Positions 1-9,071 of a stretch of DNA of 64,000 bases are shown here, piece after piece. The stretch comes from Candidatus Chromulinivorax destructor. GTDB lineage: Bacteria; Babelota; Babeliae; Babelales; Chromulinivoraceae. The DNA lies in the NCBI RefSeq assembly GCF_003366055.1, contig NZ_CP025544.1:727278-791277 (forward strand). The letters run 5' to 3'. The position numbers and the translations under genes are program-made. The notes beneath the pieces are model-generated. The model searched no databases and was not told the origin of the DNA. It worked only from the letters and a program-made list of their open reading frames with translations. Positions within the stretch are counted from its first letter, which is position 1. The number at the start of each line of letters is the position of its first letter.

Positions 1-384
1 GTTTATTTTGCCGAACAATACACTATGACCGATGAACAATTAGCATCATCAAAATCTGATGAGCCAATCCAACAGCCATTGGCACAGATTTTATCAGGGA
101 GTGTTGATAAAAAAATCCCTCTTGTTGTCGATGCTTTTAATAATTTAAAAAAAGAATCAATTATTTTAAATTTTGAAATCACAACAACTCCAGAAAAAGC
201 TACATTTGCTTTTTGGAATGATAAAAATAGTAAAAAAGAAATTACCGTTGATAAGTTAAATTCTCAGATGTTTTTATATCATGGAATTGGTTTTATTTGT
301 CCTGGAGCTATTGCACAGTTTAAACTGAATAGTCCAAAAAACATACTTTTTACTCCAGACGCTATTTTGAAATATAAAGGTTAA
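1..384 (+). CDS. Hypothetical protein, 5' end outside window
   Basis: The reading frame is open from the first base of the window to the stop at 384, so the first ATG at 25 is probably internal and the true start lies upstream. The visible 127 residues show no motif I recognise. The C-terminal part is a mix of short hydrophobic strands and polar turns that could be a small beta domain. It ends 4 bases before the next ATG (389), so it is probably cotranscribed with the giant exported protein that follows. Function unknown; a role linked to the downstream surface-type protein is only a guess from position. Confidence 0.6.
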   Translation, partial: VYFAEQYTMTDEQLASSKSDEPIQQPLAQILSGSVDKKIPLVVDAFNNLKKESIILNFEITTTPEKATFAFWNDKNSKKEITVDKLNSQMFLYHGIGFICPGAIAQFKLNSPKNILFTPDAILKYKG

Positions 385-388
385 TTGT

Positions 389-3300
389 ATGAATAAAAGA
401 ACACCATCATTACTTTTTTTGATAATCATTGCAATGGCTCATCTTCTTCAAGCCTCAGCTAGTAGTTTGGTGCCATCAACTCAAGCAACGTCTTCTACTT
501 TGTTTCCATCATGGATACCCCAGCATTCAATAAATGAAAAAAATATTGAAGCAACCTATGGCAAATCGGGTTTAAATTTACCAGCAGATGATCTTATGCA
601 TATTAAGCAAACATACAGTTATCTTGAAATGGCGATAAGAGGTACAAGTCCAAAAAAAGATCCAATTACGAGTGCAGAAATTCAAGATTCAGATATTTGG
701 CAAAAATATTTAAAAGGTATGCTGGTTGATTATTATGATAATCAACATGATTTTATAGAATCTATCAGCATGGTTCATAATCAGATGTTTCCATATTTAG
801 CAAATATCGAACTTAATTTTTATAATAATGACTTTATAAAATTACGAATATTTGCAGATTCGTTAAGGGTTGAAAAAAATTTACAAGACGTTGTGATTCA
901 AAGATATCTTACTCAAATTAAAGATTGGAAGAATGACAATCAAAGCGTACTTGCTTCTAAAATAACAGCTTTTAAAGCTACAGATTTTTATAAATATACG
1001 CACGATGCAACTTTGTGGACTGCTCAAAATAAAACTATAAGTGCGGATGTCGCATGTTATTTTATGCTTATAACAATTCAATCTGCGGTACAAAATAAAT
1101 TAACTCAAAGCAATGCGCTTTCATTTTTAAAGCAAGCATCATCTTCAGCTATTTCTCCAAATTTTTATTATTATCAACCAGCAGATTTTATAGCGCTTGA
1201 TGAGATTTTTACCTTGCAGCAGGTTTCTATAAATGCCGCAAAAAAATCTACGATAAAAGATGCTAATCCAAAAACATTTGACCTGAAAGATTTGGTTGAT
1301 TTGCAACAAGCTAAAAGTTTAGCAAATTCTCAAAATGTAGTTATTCAAAAAGGAAAAGATCCTACAGGTATATCTGGAGGAATGAAAAAAGCGGGAAACT
1401 CAGTTGCTCACGCAGCAACTGATGCGGGTAATGCAATTGCCAATACAGGTGAAAGTGTTGTCAATGATGCTGCCAGGGTTGCAGCTGAAGCAGCGCAAGC
1501 AGCACAAGATACTGCAAATAGAGTTGCAGCTGAAGCAGCGCAAGCAGCACAAGATGCTGCAAATCAGGCTGCAGCTGAAGCGAAAAAAATATCAGATGAT
1601 GCGGCAAAAGCTGCAGCACAAAGTCAAGCAATGCAAGCAGCGCAAAATGCTGCTCGGGTTGCAGCTGAAGCATCGCAAGCAGCACAAGATACTGCAAATA
1701 GAGCTGCAGCTGAAGCTCTACAAGCATCACAAGATGCTGCAATAAAAGCAGGAAGTGGAATTGCTCAATCAGCAGTTGCAATAGGAACTGGAGTATCTCA
1801 AGTTGGAGTTGCAACAGGCCAAGGGCTTTCCCAAGCAACAACTGCAGTAGGAAATGTTGTTGTAACTGATGCTGCAAAAATAGCTGCTATGCCACAAGAT
1901 ATAGCAAATACAACCACCGATATCGTTAAAACAACAAACGAAGGTTTAGCTCAGGCAGGAAAAGCTACCGAAAAAGATATCGTTGGCAGCATGAGTGCAA
2001 AAGATTTTGAAAATGTGGGAACTTCGACGGCAAGTATGGTTGAGCATGGAGCTAAAGCAGTTGGAGAAGCTGCTGCGGGTGCAGGAGCTATGGCTGTTGG
2101 AACTGCTCTTGATCAGGCAGGGGTTCATACAAATGCTGCTGACTGGGGTCAGCAACAAGTCAAAGCATCATTGCAAGATTTAAAACAAACAGATAAAGCA
2201 TTTAATAATACGATTGCAAATTTGTCTAAGTTTACTTTTCTTGGTGTTGTTACCTATGGTTTAAAAGGGATAACTCTTGGATGTGCCGGGCTTGGTGCAA
2301 CAATGATTGGTGATATTGTGTATGCGCAAACAGGCAATAAATCAATTAAAAATTGGGGCGCAAAGCAAAATGAAGATGCGATTAAAAGCATTCAAAAAGC
2401 TGGAGATGATGTAAATGCTATTGTAGAAAGTACAGCCCTTGTACTTGAAGATGGTGTTGTTGCTCCTATAGCACTTATAGCAGGTGCAGAACTTAGTATT
2501 GTTACTCAAAATAAAAAATTTGGTGATGATTTAGCTTTAATGATCAATCAAATTGTTGATGCAGCTATTAATGAAGTTGCTACAGGAGTTGTAATTTATA
2601 ACAATGTTATTAATTACGGACTTTCTCAAGGCATGATACTTAGTGAAGCGGGAATTGCATTGTTAGAGGATAGTCTTTTAGTTGTATATGGTGAAACAAC
2701 AGGGCAGCAAGGAGTCTCGAATCGAGCAATAAAAATAACAACTGATTCTGCAAATGCATTAGTTACAAAAACTATGAGTGCAGCAAGCAAGGGAATTTCT
2801 TTAGTTGTAGATTCGTCAATGGATCTTGTCGTTGGATTAATTCAAATTATGGCAGCTGTAGAAAATTCTATGACGACTATTATATTTGATATTGTTGACG
2901 AGATAACGTTTATTGGCGCTGATTTTGCTTCATTTATGGGTGCTCCTGTTAATCCAGCTCAAGAAATGGCAAAAATAGATGCAAAAATGGAACAGCATCG
3001 AGGAACAATTAATATTGTTATGGGCGTTGTTTTAGCCGTTGCTTTAACAATATTAACTTTAGGTGCAGCTGGACCAGAAGCATTTACGATGGTGAGTGCA
3101 GAAGCTGCAGCTGAAGGTGCGGCAGAGGGAGGTGCAGAAGTTGGAGCAACTACATTGACTGAATCAGCAGGAAATGCTGCAGGAAATGCTGCTAAAACTG
3201 GAGTAGAGCAAGGCGGAAAACAGGCTGCAGAGCAAGGCGGAAAACAGGCTGCAGAGCAAGGCGGAAAACAGGCTGCAGAGCAAGGCGGAAAACAAGCTGC

Positions 3301-5140
3301 ATCAACAGCTGCAAAAGAAGCAGGAACTGCTGTAGCTGATGCATCGGGTGATGTTACAGCTGGCCAAAGTTCTTCTCTTGCTAAGGTTGGAGCTTTTCTT
3401 TCAGAAAATGCCATGGAACTTGGAATGCAGCTTATGAACGTTGGGTTTAGTGTTTTTGGAATTATAGCTGGAGATAATAAAGATGAAGCTGCTATCAATA
3501 CACTTGCCCAAGAAAAAGCATCGATTATAAATTTATGGCAATTCATAGAAAACAATAAAGTTGTTATGACCCAAGGGCAAAGTGTATATCTTGATGAGTT
3601 AACAAAAAAACATCAAGCTGCAGTAGCAAATCAAGCATTAAGTTTAAATTATTATACTAACTATCTTAATAATACGGTTAATAATATTCAAAGTCAGATA
3701 TCGCATGCATTATCTGAGCAGTATATGCAGATGTTAACGCCAGATGCTACGGGGTCTCGTATTGCTGATATTGGTTCAGTTTGGGGTTTAACAACACCAT
3801 TTGTGTATTTATATCCTTCGCAAGGTTTTTTAACAACAACATTGGGAAGAAAAAACTTTCCGTATGCACAAGAAATAGCGCAAGCTCCTTTTGTTTCAGA
3901 AAGTACAAATAAGGATAGCACAAAGACTTCATTAGATGGATCATCAAGTCAATCTGAAGCCTTATGGTTTAATCAACGTGCAGTTTCGATTGTTGATCAA
4001 GCGGTTGATGCTCCTTTACAAGTTGAGATTAAATTTCGTGTTATTTATAACTTAACAACAGAATTTCATGTGGGGTTGTATCTTGGTGGTAAATATTATG
4101 ATTATAATTCACCACAGTATCTTGCAGATATTAAAAATACCGGCGGAATTCATCTTGACGATGCTCATCTTGCAAAAATGTTTGTACTTAAGCGAGAAGT
4201 TGGTGATAAAAAACCTTCACTTGGAATTTATGAAAATGAAGGTAAAGGGTGGATTTTAGAAAAACAAGTTGATGCAGCAGCTTCGTTTAATCATGGTGCT
4301 ATCTGCCATATGAGTGCAAGTTTGAATAAAAACAAACTGACTGTTTCCTTATGGACAGAGGATAAGCCAACTGCTATATGGACAAACACGGTTGATGTTA
4401 CGCCGTGCGATCAAAAAACGTTTGGAGTTATTTTTTCTGGTGCTGCGATCGAATGGGATGTTGTAAAACCATTAAAAGTTATTCAACAAAATAGTCAGGT
4501 CAGAACTCCTTCTACAGCACCATTAGAAGCTGATAGAGAACGAGCTTCTAAGAAATCATGGGCTGCGCTGAGAAATCCTGATTTTGGGACAATTAAGTTG
4601 AGCTCTTTAGGTAAAAAATATCTATTCCAGGGTCAATATATATATTCAACTACCAGTACGCCAATTAAAGATAAAGACGGAAAACAACTGACTGATATTG
4701 TAGCATTTGCTACTTGTGTTGCAGGAATTTGTAGTAGTATTGGATCATCACCAACTCCAGCAGATACATCGCAAACACCTAATGCTGTCGTTAGCATGAT
4801 TAATGGGGATGTGTATAATTCAAAAGGTGTTGTTATAGGGTCTCAAAAAGATCCATGGACATTATTTGTTAAGAATAATGGACCGTTTGATGATGCATTG
4901 GTTGCTACTGTGACAAAAACGCAGCAAGCTTGTCCACCAAAACCAGTTGTAGTTGTTCCTCAAACAATCTCATTTGACAGTTTTGCTGATAATGACTCCC
5001 CCTCTCTTGGTGGATTTGAATTTGGTTTTTCAGCCCCTACTGATATGGTTGATACTGAGGGGAGTTTTGACATGCGGCAGATGGATGCAGCAGATGGAGC
5101 TTCATTTGACTTTGGAGGCTTTGGAGACTTTGGATTTTGA
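389..5140 (+). CDS. Giant alanine-rich exported protein with internal repeats (1583 aa)
   Basis: Starts with a signal-peptide-like segment (lysine/arginine, then LLFLIIIAMAHLLQASA). Residues about 120-310 look globular. About 360-450 is a run of 15-residue alanine/glutamine repeats (AAEAAQAAQD type) with long-helix or coiled-coil character. A long small-residue-rich region follows, with hydrophobic stretches near 620-650 and 875-895 that may contact or span a membrane. Four copies of EQGGKQAA lie near 940-971. Residues about 1190-1370 are beta-rich and resemble a concanavalin/LamG-like sandwich; this is inferred from pattern only. The C-terminus is rich in Gly, Phe and Asp and ends GGFGDFGF. 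No known family recognised. A surface or secreted host-interaction role is plausible but unproven. A rho-independent terminator follows. Confidence 0.8.
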   Translation: MNKRTPSLLFLIIIAMAHLLQASASSLVPSTQATSSTLFPSWIPQHSINEKNIEATYGKSGLNLPADDLMHIKQTYSYLEMAIRGTSPKKDPITSAEIQDSDIWQKYLKGMLVDYYDNQHDFIESISMVHNQMFPYLANIELNFYNNDFIKLRIFADSLRVEKNLQDVVIQRYLTQIKDWKNDNQSVLASKITAFKATDFYKYTHDATLWTAQNKTISADVACYFMLITIQSAVQNKLTQSNALSFLKQASSSAISPNFYYYQPADFIALDEIFTLQQVSINAAKKSTIKDANPKTFDLKDLVDLQQAKSLANSQNVVIQKGKDPTGISGGMKKAGNSVAHAATDAGNAIANTGESVVNDAARVAAEAAQAAQDTANRVAAEAAQAAQDAANQAAAEAKKISDDAAKAAAQSQAMQAAQNAARVAAEASQAAQDTANRAAAEALQASQDAAIKAGSGIAQSAVAIGTGVSQVGVATGQGLSQATTAVGNVVVTDAAKIAAMPQDIANTTTDIVKTTNEGLAQAGKATEKDIVGSMSAKDFENVGTSTASMVEHGAKAVGEAAAGAGAMAVGTALDQAGVHTNAADWGQQQVKASLQDLKQTDKAFNNTIANLSKFTFLGVVTYGLKGITLGCAGLGATMIGDIVYAQTGNKSIKNWGAKQNEDAIKSIQKAGDDVNAIVESTALVLEDGVVAPIALIAGAELSIVTQNKKFGDDLALMINQIVDAAINEVATGVVIYNNVINYGLSQGMILSEAGIALLEDSLLVVYGETTGQQGVSNRAIKITTDSANALVTKTMSAASKGISLVVDSSMDLVVGLIQIMAAVENSMTTIIFDIVDEITFIGADFASFMGAPVNPAQEMAKIDAKMEQHRGTINIVMGVVLAVALTILTLGAAGPEAFTMVSAEAAAEGAAEGGAEVGATTLTESAGNAAGNAAKTGVEQGGKQAAEQGGKQAAEQGGKQAAEQGGKQAASTAAKEAGTAVADASGDVTAGQSSSLAKVGAFLSENAMELGMQLMNVGFSVFGIIAGDNKDEAAINTLAQEKASIINLWQFIENNKVVMTQGQSVYLDELTKKHQAAVANQALSLNYYTNYLNNTVNNIQSQISHALSEQYMQMLTPDATGSRIADIGSVWGLTTPFVYLYPSQGFLTTTLGRKNFPYAQEIAQAPFVSESTNKDSTKTSLDGSSSQSEALWFNQRAVSIVDQAVDAPLQVEIKFRVIYNLTTEFHVGLYLGGKYYDYNSPQYLADIKNTGGIHLDDAHLAKMFVLKREVGDKKPSLGIYENEGKGWILEKQVDAAASFNHGAICHMSASLNKNKLTVSLWTEDKPTAIWTNTVDVTPCDQKTFGVIFSGAAIEWDVVKPLKVIQQNSQVRTPSTAPLEADRERASKKSWAALRNPDFGTIKLSSLGKKYLFQGQYIYSTTSTPIKDKDGKQLTDIVAFATCVAGICSSIGSSPTPADTSQTPNAVVSMINGDVYNSKGVVIGSQKDPWTLFVKNNGPFDDALVATVTKTQQACPPKPVVVVPQTISFDSFADNDSPSLGGFEFGFSAPTDMVDTEGSFDMRQMDAADGASFDFGGFGDFGF
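1469..1738 (+). repeat. In-frame 45-bp repeats coding a 15-residue Ala/Gln-rich unit
   Basis: About six imperfect units of 45 bp (one is 48 bp) encode variants of AAEAAQAAQD plus A-N-R-V/A. The first two units are nearly identical in DNA, which points to recent duplication or gene conversion. The unit is wholly inside the giant exported protein and keeps frame. Its alanine, glutamine and acidic spacing suggests a long helix. Confidence 0.8.
3206..3301 (+). repeat. 24-bp tandem repeat, four copies, in frame
   Basis: Four head-to-tail 24-bp units begin at 3206, 3230, 3254 and 3278. The first three are identical and the last differs by one base (cag to caa). Each codes EQGGKQAA. Because the unit is a multiple of three, copy-number change would lengthen or shorten the protein without breaking frame. 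Confidence 0.92.
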
Positions 5141-5168
5141 TAATTTTTTTATAACTTGATGTAATAGA

Positions 5169-5203
5169 AAAAGGGCTGTTTTTATATAACAGTCCTTTTT
5201 TTG
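5169..5203 (+). terminator. Rho-independent terminator after the giant protein
   Basis: A stem formed by GGGCTGTT and AACAGTCC around a short AT loop, followed by a run of T. It lies about 30 bases after the stop at 5140. Confidence 0.75.
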
Positions 5204-5244
5204 TATAATTTGTTTTTTATTTCTAAACAGTTAAAATCAACAGT

Positions 5245-6498
5245 ATGATAAACAATAAAGCGCTCCGAGATAAATATTACCCAAAAGATTCTGGTGTCTA
5301 CTTTTTTAAAGATGCTAACAATGGCATTTTATACATTGGAAAAGCAAAAAATCTTAAAAATAGAATCAACAGCTATTTTTCTAGTATTGATGACAAAGCT
5401 ATAGATCTTGTCAGACATGCAGTTGATATTGAGTATATTATTACCAATAACGAGATTGAGGCGCTTTTCTTAGAAGCTCAACTGGTTAAAAAGCATCAAC
5501 CACCTTATAATAGACTTTTGAAATCTGGTAATCCGTTTGTCTATATTTTTTTCTCGCAAGATACGATACCAACAATTTCAATTGTGCGGACTAAGAAAAA
5601 AAAAGGCGAATACTTTGGACCATTTTTAACAAAAAAAGATGCCTTACATCTTGTAAGCTACCTGAAAAACAGATTTCAATTAAATATCTGCGGTAAAAAA
5701 ATTCAATCTGGTTGTTTACAGTTTCATATTAATATTTGCGCTGGAAGTTGTAAGCCAGATTTTGATCTAGAATTTTATTTATTCAGACTTCAGATTGCAC
5801 GCCAATTACTCCAGCATGAATACAAAGAAGCTTTGCATTACTTAGAATCAGAGCTTGTTAAAAGTAATCTGGATTTAAATTTTGAGCGATCAAAACATCT
5901 GGTTGCGTATCGTCATCATTTACAAGCAATTGTCGATACGTTAACCATATTAAAAAAGACGAAATTTACCAATATAAAAGAGCCGTCTATAGATAAAAAT
6001 ATAAGTAATGTTAATTTACTCTCAGATCTTAAAATACGTTTGAATTTAAGTCGTATTCCTTATCGTATTGACTGTTTTGATATTTCCCACATGCAAAGCC
6101 AGTCTATTGTCGGATCATGTGTACGTTTTCTTGATGGCAAGCCAGATAAAAAAAATTTCCGACATTTTATGATTAAGTCATTAATTATTCAAAATGATTA
6201 CGCAGCACTTGAAGAGATTGTGACGCGTCGGTATCGCAAGCCAGAAGATTATCCAGATTTAATTATTATTGATGGTGGAAAAGGCCAACTGAATGCAACA
6301 AAGCATCTAGCTGGTCCAGCAGAAATTGTCAGTCTTGCAAAGCGCGAAGAGACCATATTTTTTGGTAACGGTAATGAGCCTATCATTCTTGATATTCAAA
6401 AAGAAACTGATCGTTTAATCTTGCAAATTCGAGATTATGCACACCATTTTGCAGTTTCGTATCATCGCAAAAAACAAAAATTAACAGCTGATTCATAA
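5245..6498 (+). CDS. uvrC: UvrC, excinuclease ABC subunit C, short form lacking HhH
   Basis: UvrC makes both incisions in nucleotide excision repair with UvrB. The N-terminal GIY-YIG nuclease is clear (GVYFF near 17, LYIGKAKNLKNR near 29-40). A four-cysteine cluster sits near 149-169, followed by a UVR-like helical segment near 190-225 for UvrB contact. The RNase H-like endonuclease retains its acidic and histidine residues (DCFDIS near 276, IIIDGGKGQL near 341, RDYAHHFA near 396). The protein is 417 aa against roughly 600 for typical UvrC. The linker before the RNase H part is short, and the tandem helix-hairpin-helix DNA-binding end is missing: the frame stops about 20 residues after the catalytic His. 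Preceded by a terminator, so it has its own promoter. Confidence 0.93.
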   Translation: MINNKALRDKYYPKDSGVYFFKDANNGILYIGKAKNLKNRINSYFSSIDDKAIDLVRHAVDIEYIITNNEIEALFLEAQLVKKHQPPYNRLLKSGNPFVYIFFSQDTIPTISIVRTKKKKGEYFGPFLTKKDALHLVSYLKNRFQLNICGKKIQSGCLQFHINICAGSCKPDFDLEFYLFRLQIARQLLQHEYKEALHYLESELVKSNLDLNFERSKHLVAYRHHLQAIVDTLTILKKTKFTNIKEPSIDKNISNVNLLSDLKIRLNLSRIPYRIDCFDISHMQSQSIVGSCVRFLDGKPDKKNFRHFMIKSLIIQNDYAALEEIVTRRYRKPEDYPDLIIIDGGKGQLNATKHLAGPAEIVSLAKREETIFFGNGNEPIILDIQKETDRLILQIRDYAHHFAVSYHRKKQKLTADS

Positions 6499-6518
6499 AA
6501 AACTATAGATCTTTACTA

Positions 6519-6718
6519 GGCTATGTGAACCAAATTTAGATGTGCACAAAAACCTACGATATCGCTGCGCTCATCTCCGGAAACATGGTTTGCGGGTGCC
6601 ACTTTGCGATTTTTTAGTTTGGGAAATAGTGCATCAAGCCCACCGGCCAACAAATTTTCTGAGTTTTTGTAGAAAGCGTAGGACAAATATTTAGAGTGAA
6701 AAATTAGTTTACAGAACC
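6519..6718 (-). repeat. TA-flanked imperfect palindromic repeat, subfamily A copy 1 (inverted)
   Basis: About 200 bp bounded by TA on each side (6517-6518 and 6719-6720). Its reverse complement aligns along its whole length with the copies at 20532 and 22848: terminal arm taggttctgtaaac, then CCTACG, a GCC/GGC mini-hairpin, a GTGG-type hairpin, tttccggagatgagcg, cgtaggtttttgtg, and the closing arm aaatttggttcacatagcc. It fills nearly all of the uvrC to ankyrin gap. No coding sequence. Confidence 0.85.
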
Positions 6719-6775
6719 TACAATTCGTTATGATTAATTTAAATAGAAAAAAAAATTATATATAAAGATGATACT

Positions 6776-7582
6776 ATGAATTGCATGAAAAAAAATATAA
6801 AAAATTTAGCAGTAATAGGCTTTTTATTTTTAGGGTTTTCGCTTGCAGCAAAAGAAAAGAAACAATCTGATACGGTTATAATTGTTGACGGCAAAAAAAC
6901 AACTTTATTACATCAAGCTGTTAGAAGAAATGATCTTAAAGAAGTTGAAAAATTGTTGAATGAAGGTTTTGATGTTGATGTGCGCAATGAGGTATTGTGT
7001 ACTCCATTACATGATGCAGCTGCGTTCGGTGCAGTAGATGTTATAAAACTACTCTTAAGCCGCGGCGCTGACATTAATGCAATTTCAGGTGGTTTTGGAT
7101 GGACACCGTTACTCAAGGCCGTATATTGGAATCATTATCATGCTGTTGTTGCGCTTGCCCAAGCAGACGCAGATCTTAATATGAAAGCAGACATGTGGGG
7201 AGTTACTGCATTACACAAAGCGGTATATCACCGACATAATAAAATTGCATTATATTTACTTGATAAAGGTGCAGATTTTAATAGCGTAGATAATTTAAAA
7301 TCATCGCCTTTGCATTATGCAGCTGCTTATAGTTCAGCACAAGTTGTTGAAAGTTTGGTACAACGTGGGGCAAATATTAACCAGCAAAATTTTCGTGGTA
7401 AAACAGCTTTGCATGCAGCTGTAGAGTGTAATAATAAAGCGACAGTAAAGAGTCTATTACATTCAGGTGCTCGTACAGATATTTTAGATCAAGATGGTCA
7501 TAATGCTGAGTTTTATGTAGAAACAGAAGGTATGAAATCATTGTTCCATCCAATAGTCTCTTGGTATAAATTTTTTCTATAA
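6776..7582 (+). CDS. Secreted ankyrin-repeat protein (268 aa)
   Basis: An N-terminal signal peptide (MKKNIKNLAVIGFLFLGFSLAA) starts at the second ATG, 6785; the ATG at 6776 is an equally legal start and no clear ribosome site separates them. From about residue 45 to 255 there are six ankyrin units with the usual TPLHDAA...GAVDVIKLLLSRGADIN pattern. The array takes up almost the whole mature protein, so it has no catalytic domain. Ankyrin stacks bind other proteins; export suggests a periplasmic, surface or host target. It is monocistronic, with a repeat element upstream and a terminator downstream. Confidence 0.9.
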   Translation: MNCMKKNIKNLAVIGFLFLGFSLAAKEKKQSDTVIIVDGKKTTLLHQAVRRNDLKEVEKLLNEGFDVDVRNEVLCTPLHDAAAFGAVDVIKLLLSRGADINAISGGFGWTPLLKAVYWNHYHAVVALAQADADLNMKADMWGVTALHKAVYHRHNKIALYLLDKGADFNSVDNLKSSPLHYAAAYSSAQVVESLVQRGANINQQNFRGKTALHAAVECNNKATVKSLLHSGARTDILDQDGHNAEFYVETEGMKSLFHPIVSWYKFFL

Positions 7583-7602
7583 TATTGAGTGATTAAAAAA
7601 TT

Positions 7603-7645
7603 GAGGCGAATTAAGAGTTTTGAGTAATTCTTAATCCGCCTATTT
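7603..7645. terminator. Bidirectional terminator between convergent genes
   Basis: The inverted repeat AGGCGaATTAAGA / TCTTAATcCGCCT with a T-rich tail sits between the ankyrin gene (+) and the symporter gene (-), so it can serve both. Confidence 0.8.
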
Positions 7646-7673
7646 TTATGTGAAAACATAGTTTTTTAAAAAA

Positions 7674-8963
7674 TTATGCTCGTAATTCTTTGCGATGAAG
7701 AATTGATAAATATATAATTCCAATAAGATTTGGAAGCGCTGCGCATGGTAAAATAATTTCCATCATGTACCATAATGTTGTTGTGTCAGCAATCGCACCA
7801 AACATCAACATGCAGGCAACAAAAGCATAATATACTTTTAAGTATTTATTGTTGGTAAAAAAACCAAAACTTTTGCTTCCATTAAAGCTATTTCCTATAG
7901 CGGTTCCAAGAACAAACAGGGTTAATGTAAAGATTAAAATTGCTGGACCAACGGTTGGAAGGCCAATATTAAATGCATCAAAAATAATAGTATTGCTCGT
8001 AACACCTGATGTCCATACGCCTGTTACTAAAACAATAAATCCAGAGATTAAACAAAATAGTGTATCGATAGCAACAGAATACATTCCTAAAATACCTTGA
8101 TCAGTTGCATGTTCGGTATCTGCAAGTGAGTGAGGAAATGCTGCTGTACCAAGACCAGCTTCAGTTACGTAGGCAGCTTTAAACACACCTTGACGCATAC
8201 CCATAAGAGCTGTTGCTCCTAAAAATCCACCAGTTGCAGCAGTTGGAGTAAATGCATTGTTGATAATGAGCATGAACATTTCACCAAGTAATGGAATGTC
8301 TTGTAGCAATATAATTAATGAAACACCTAAGTATGTTGCACACATAACAGGGACAAGTTTTTCAGAAAATTGTCCAACGCGCTTTGCGCCGCCAATAAGC
8401 ATGTAAAAAACAAAAACAGCAGTTACCGCTCCGGTAATGTATTCAGATACCCCTAAACGACCATAGGTTTCTGCAAGTGTTTTAGCTTGCAAACTTGACC
8501 AACCAGCAAAAAGAACAAGAGCTGTTGCTCCGTACCAGTATGCCAAGAAAGGGTGTACATGCTCCAAATAAGTTGTTGGTCCACCGATGATTGATCTGTC
8601 AGCAGCTCGTTTGCGGTATTTGATAGAAAAAGTAACTTCTGCAAACTTTGTTACTGCTGCAAAAAAAGCGTAGGTAAATATCCAAAAAAGCGCCCCTGGA
8701 CCACCAATCGCAATAGCTAAAGGAGGGCTTACAATGTTACCTGAACCAAGACTTGTTGACATGGCTGTCAGTAAAGCTTGTAATGGAGTGATGGTGTTTT
8801 TTGTTGATTCAGTTGCTTGTTTAGATGAAATAATGCTGATGAATCGTTTGAAATTTCTAAGCTGTGGAAACTTAATTAAGCAAGATAAAAAAATTCCTGT
8901 GAAAAGTAGCAAGATGGTCATTGATATGTGAATAATATCTACAATTTCAGTTATAGGTATCAT
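7674..8963 (-). CDS. Sodium:alanine symporter family (AGCS) amino-acid carrier
   Basis: Polytopic membrane protein of 429 aa with about ten hydrophobic segments. The family signature is plain near residues 68-92: AMSTSLGSGNI followed by AIAIGGPGALFW. Later segments GTAAFPHSLAD and GNSFNGSKSFGFF also match AGCS carriers. The family imports alanine, glycine or related amino acids with sodium across the inner membrane. The length is near normal, slightly short. For a lineage with reduced biosynthesis, amino-acid import is expected; the exact substrate cannot be read from sequence. It has its own leader and no tight operon partner. Confidence 0.9.
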   Translation of the reverse strand: MIPITEIVDIIHISMTILLLFTGIFLSCLIKFPQLRNFKRFISIISSKQATESTKNTITPLQALLTAMSTSLGSGNIVSPPLAIAIGGPGALFWIFTYAFFAAVTKFAEVTFSIKYRKRAADRSIIGGPTTYLEHVHPFLAYWYGATALVLFAGWSSLQAKTLAETYGRLGVSEYITGAVTAVFVFYMLIGGAKRVGQFSEKLVPVMCATYLGVSLIILLQDIPLLGEMFMLIINNAFTPTAATGGFLGATALMGMRQGVFKAAYVTEAGLGTAAFPHSLADTEHATDQGILGMYSVAIDTLFCLISGFIVLVTGVWTSGVTSNTIIFDAFNIGLPTVGPAILIFTLTLFVLGTAIGNSFNGSKSFGFFTNNKYLKVYYAFVACMLMFGAIADTTTLWYMMEIILPCAALPNLIGIIYLSILHRKELRA

Positions 8964-9071
8964 AATTTATTTCCTCGTTTTTATCGCAGATTGACTATTT
9001 TTTATTGCGCAGATTATGATGTTGTAAGTTCTTAAGGTAGCGCGATTATTATATTTTTTCAATAAACAAAA

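Noticed and set aside
1461-1877. Minus-strand and other-frame long open frames across the alanine repeats
   Set aside because: They are shadows made by the biased repeat codons; products are Leu/Gln monotony without start signals.
3206-3301. Tandem repeat as a CRISPR array
   Set aside because: There are no spacers; units are contiguous, in frame, and inside a coding region.
2959-3555. 198-codon minus-strand frame inside the giant gene
   Set aside because: It lies wholly inside a well supported gene with signal peptide and repeats, and its own product is an Ala/Pro/Cys low-complexity mirror.
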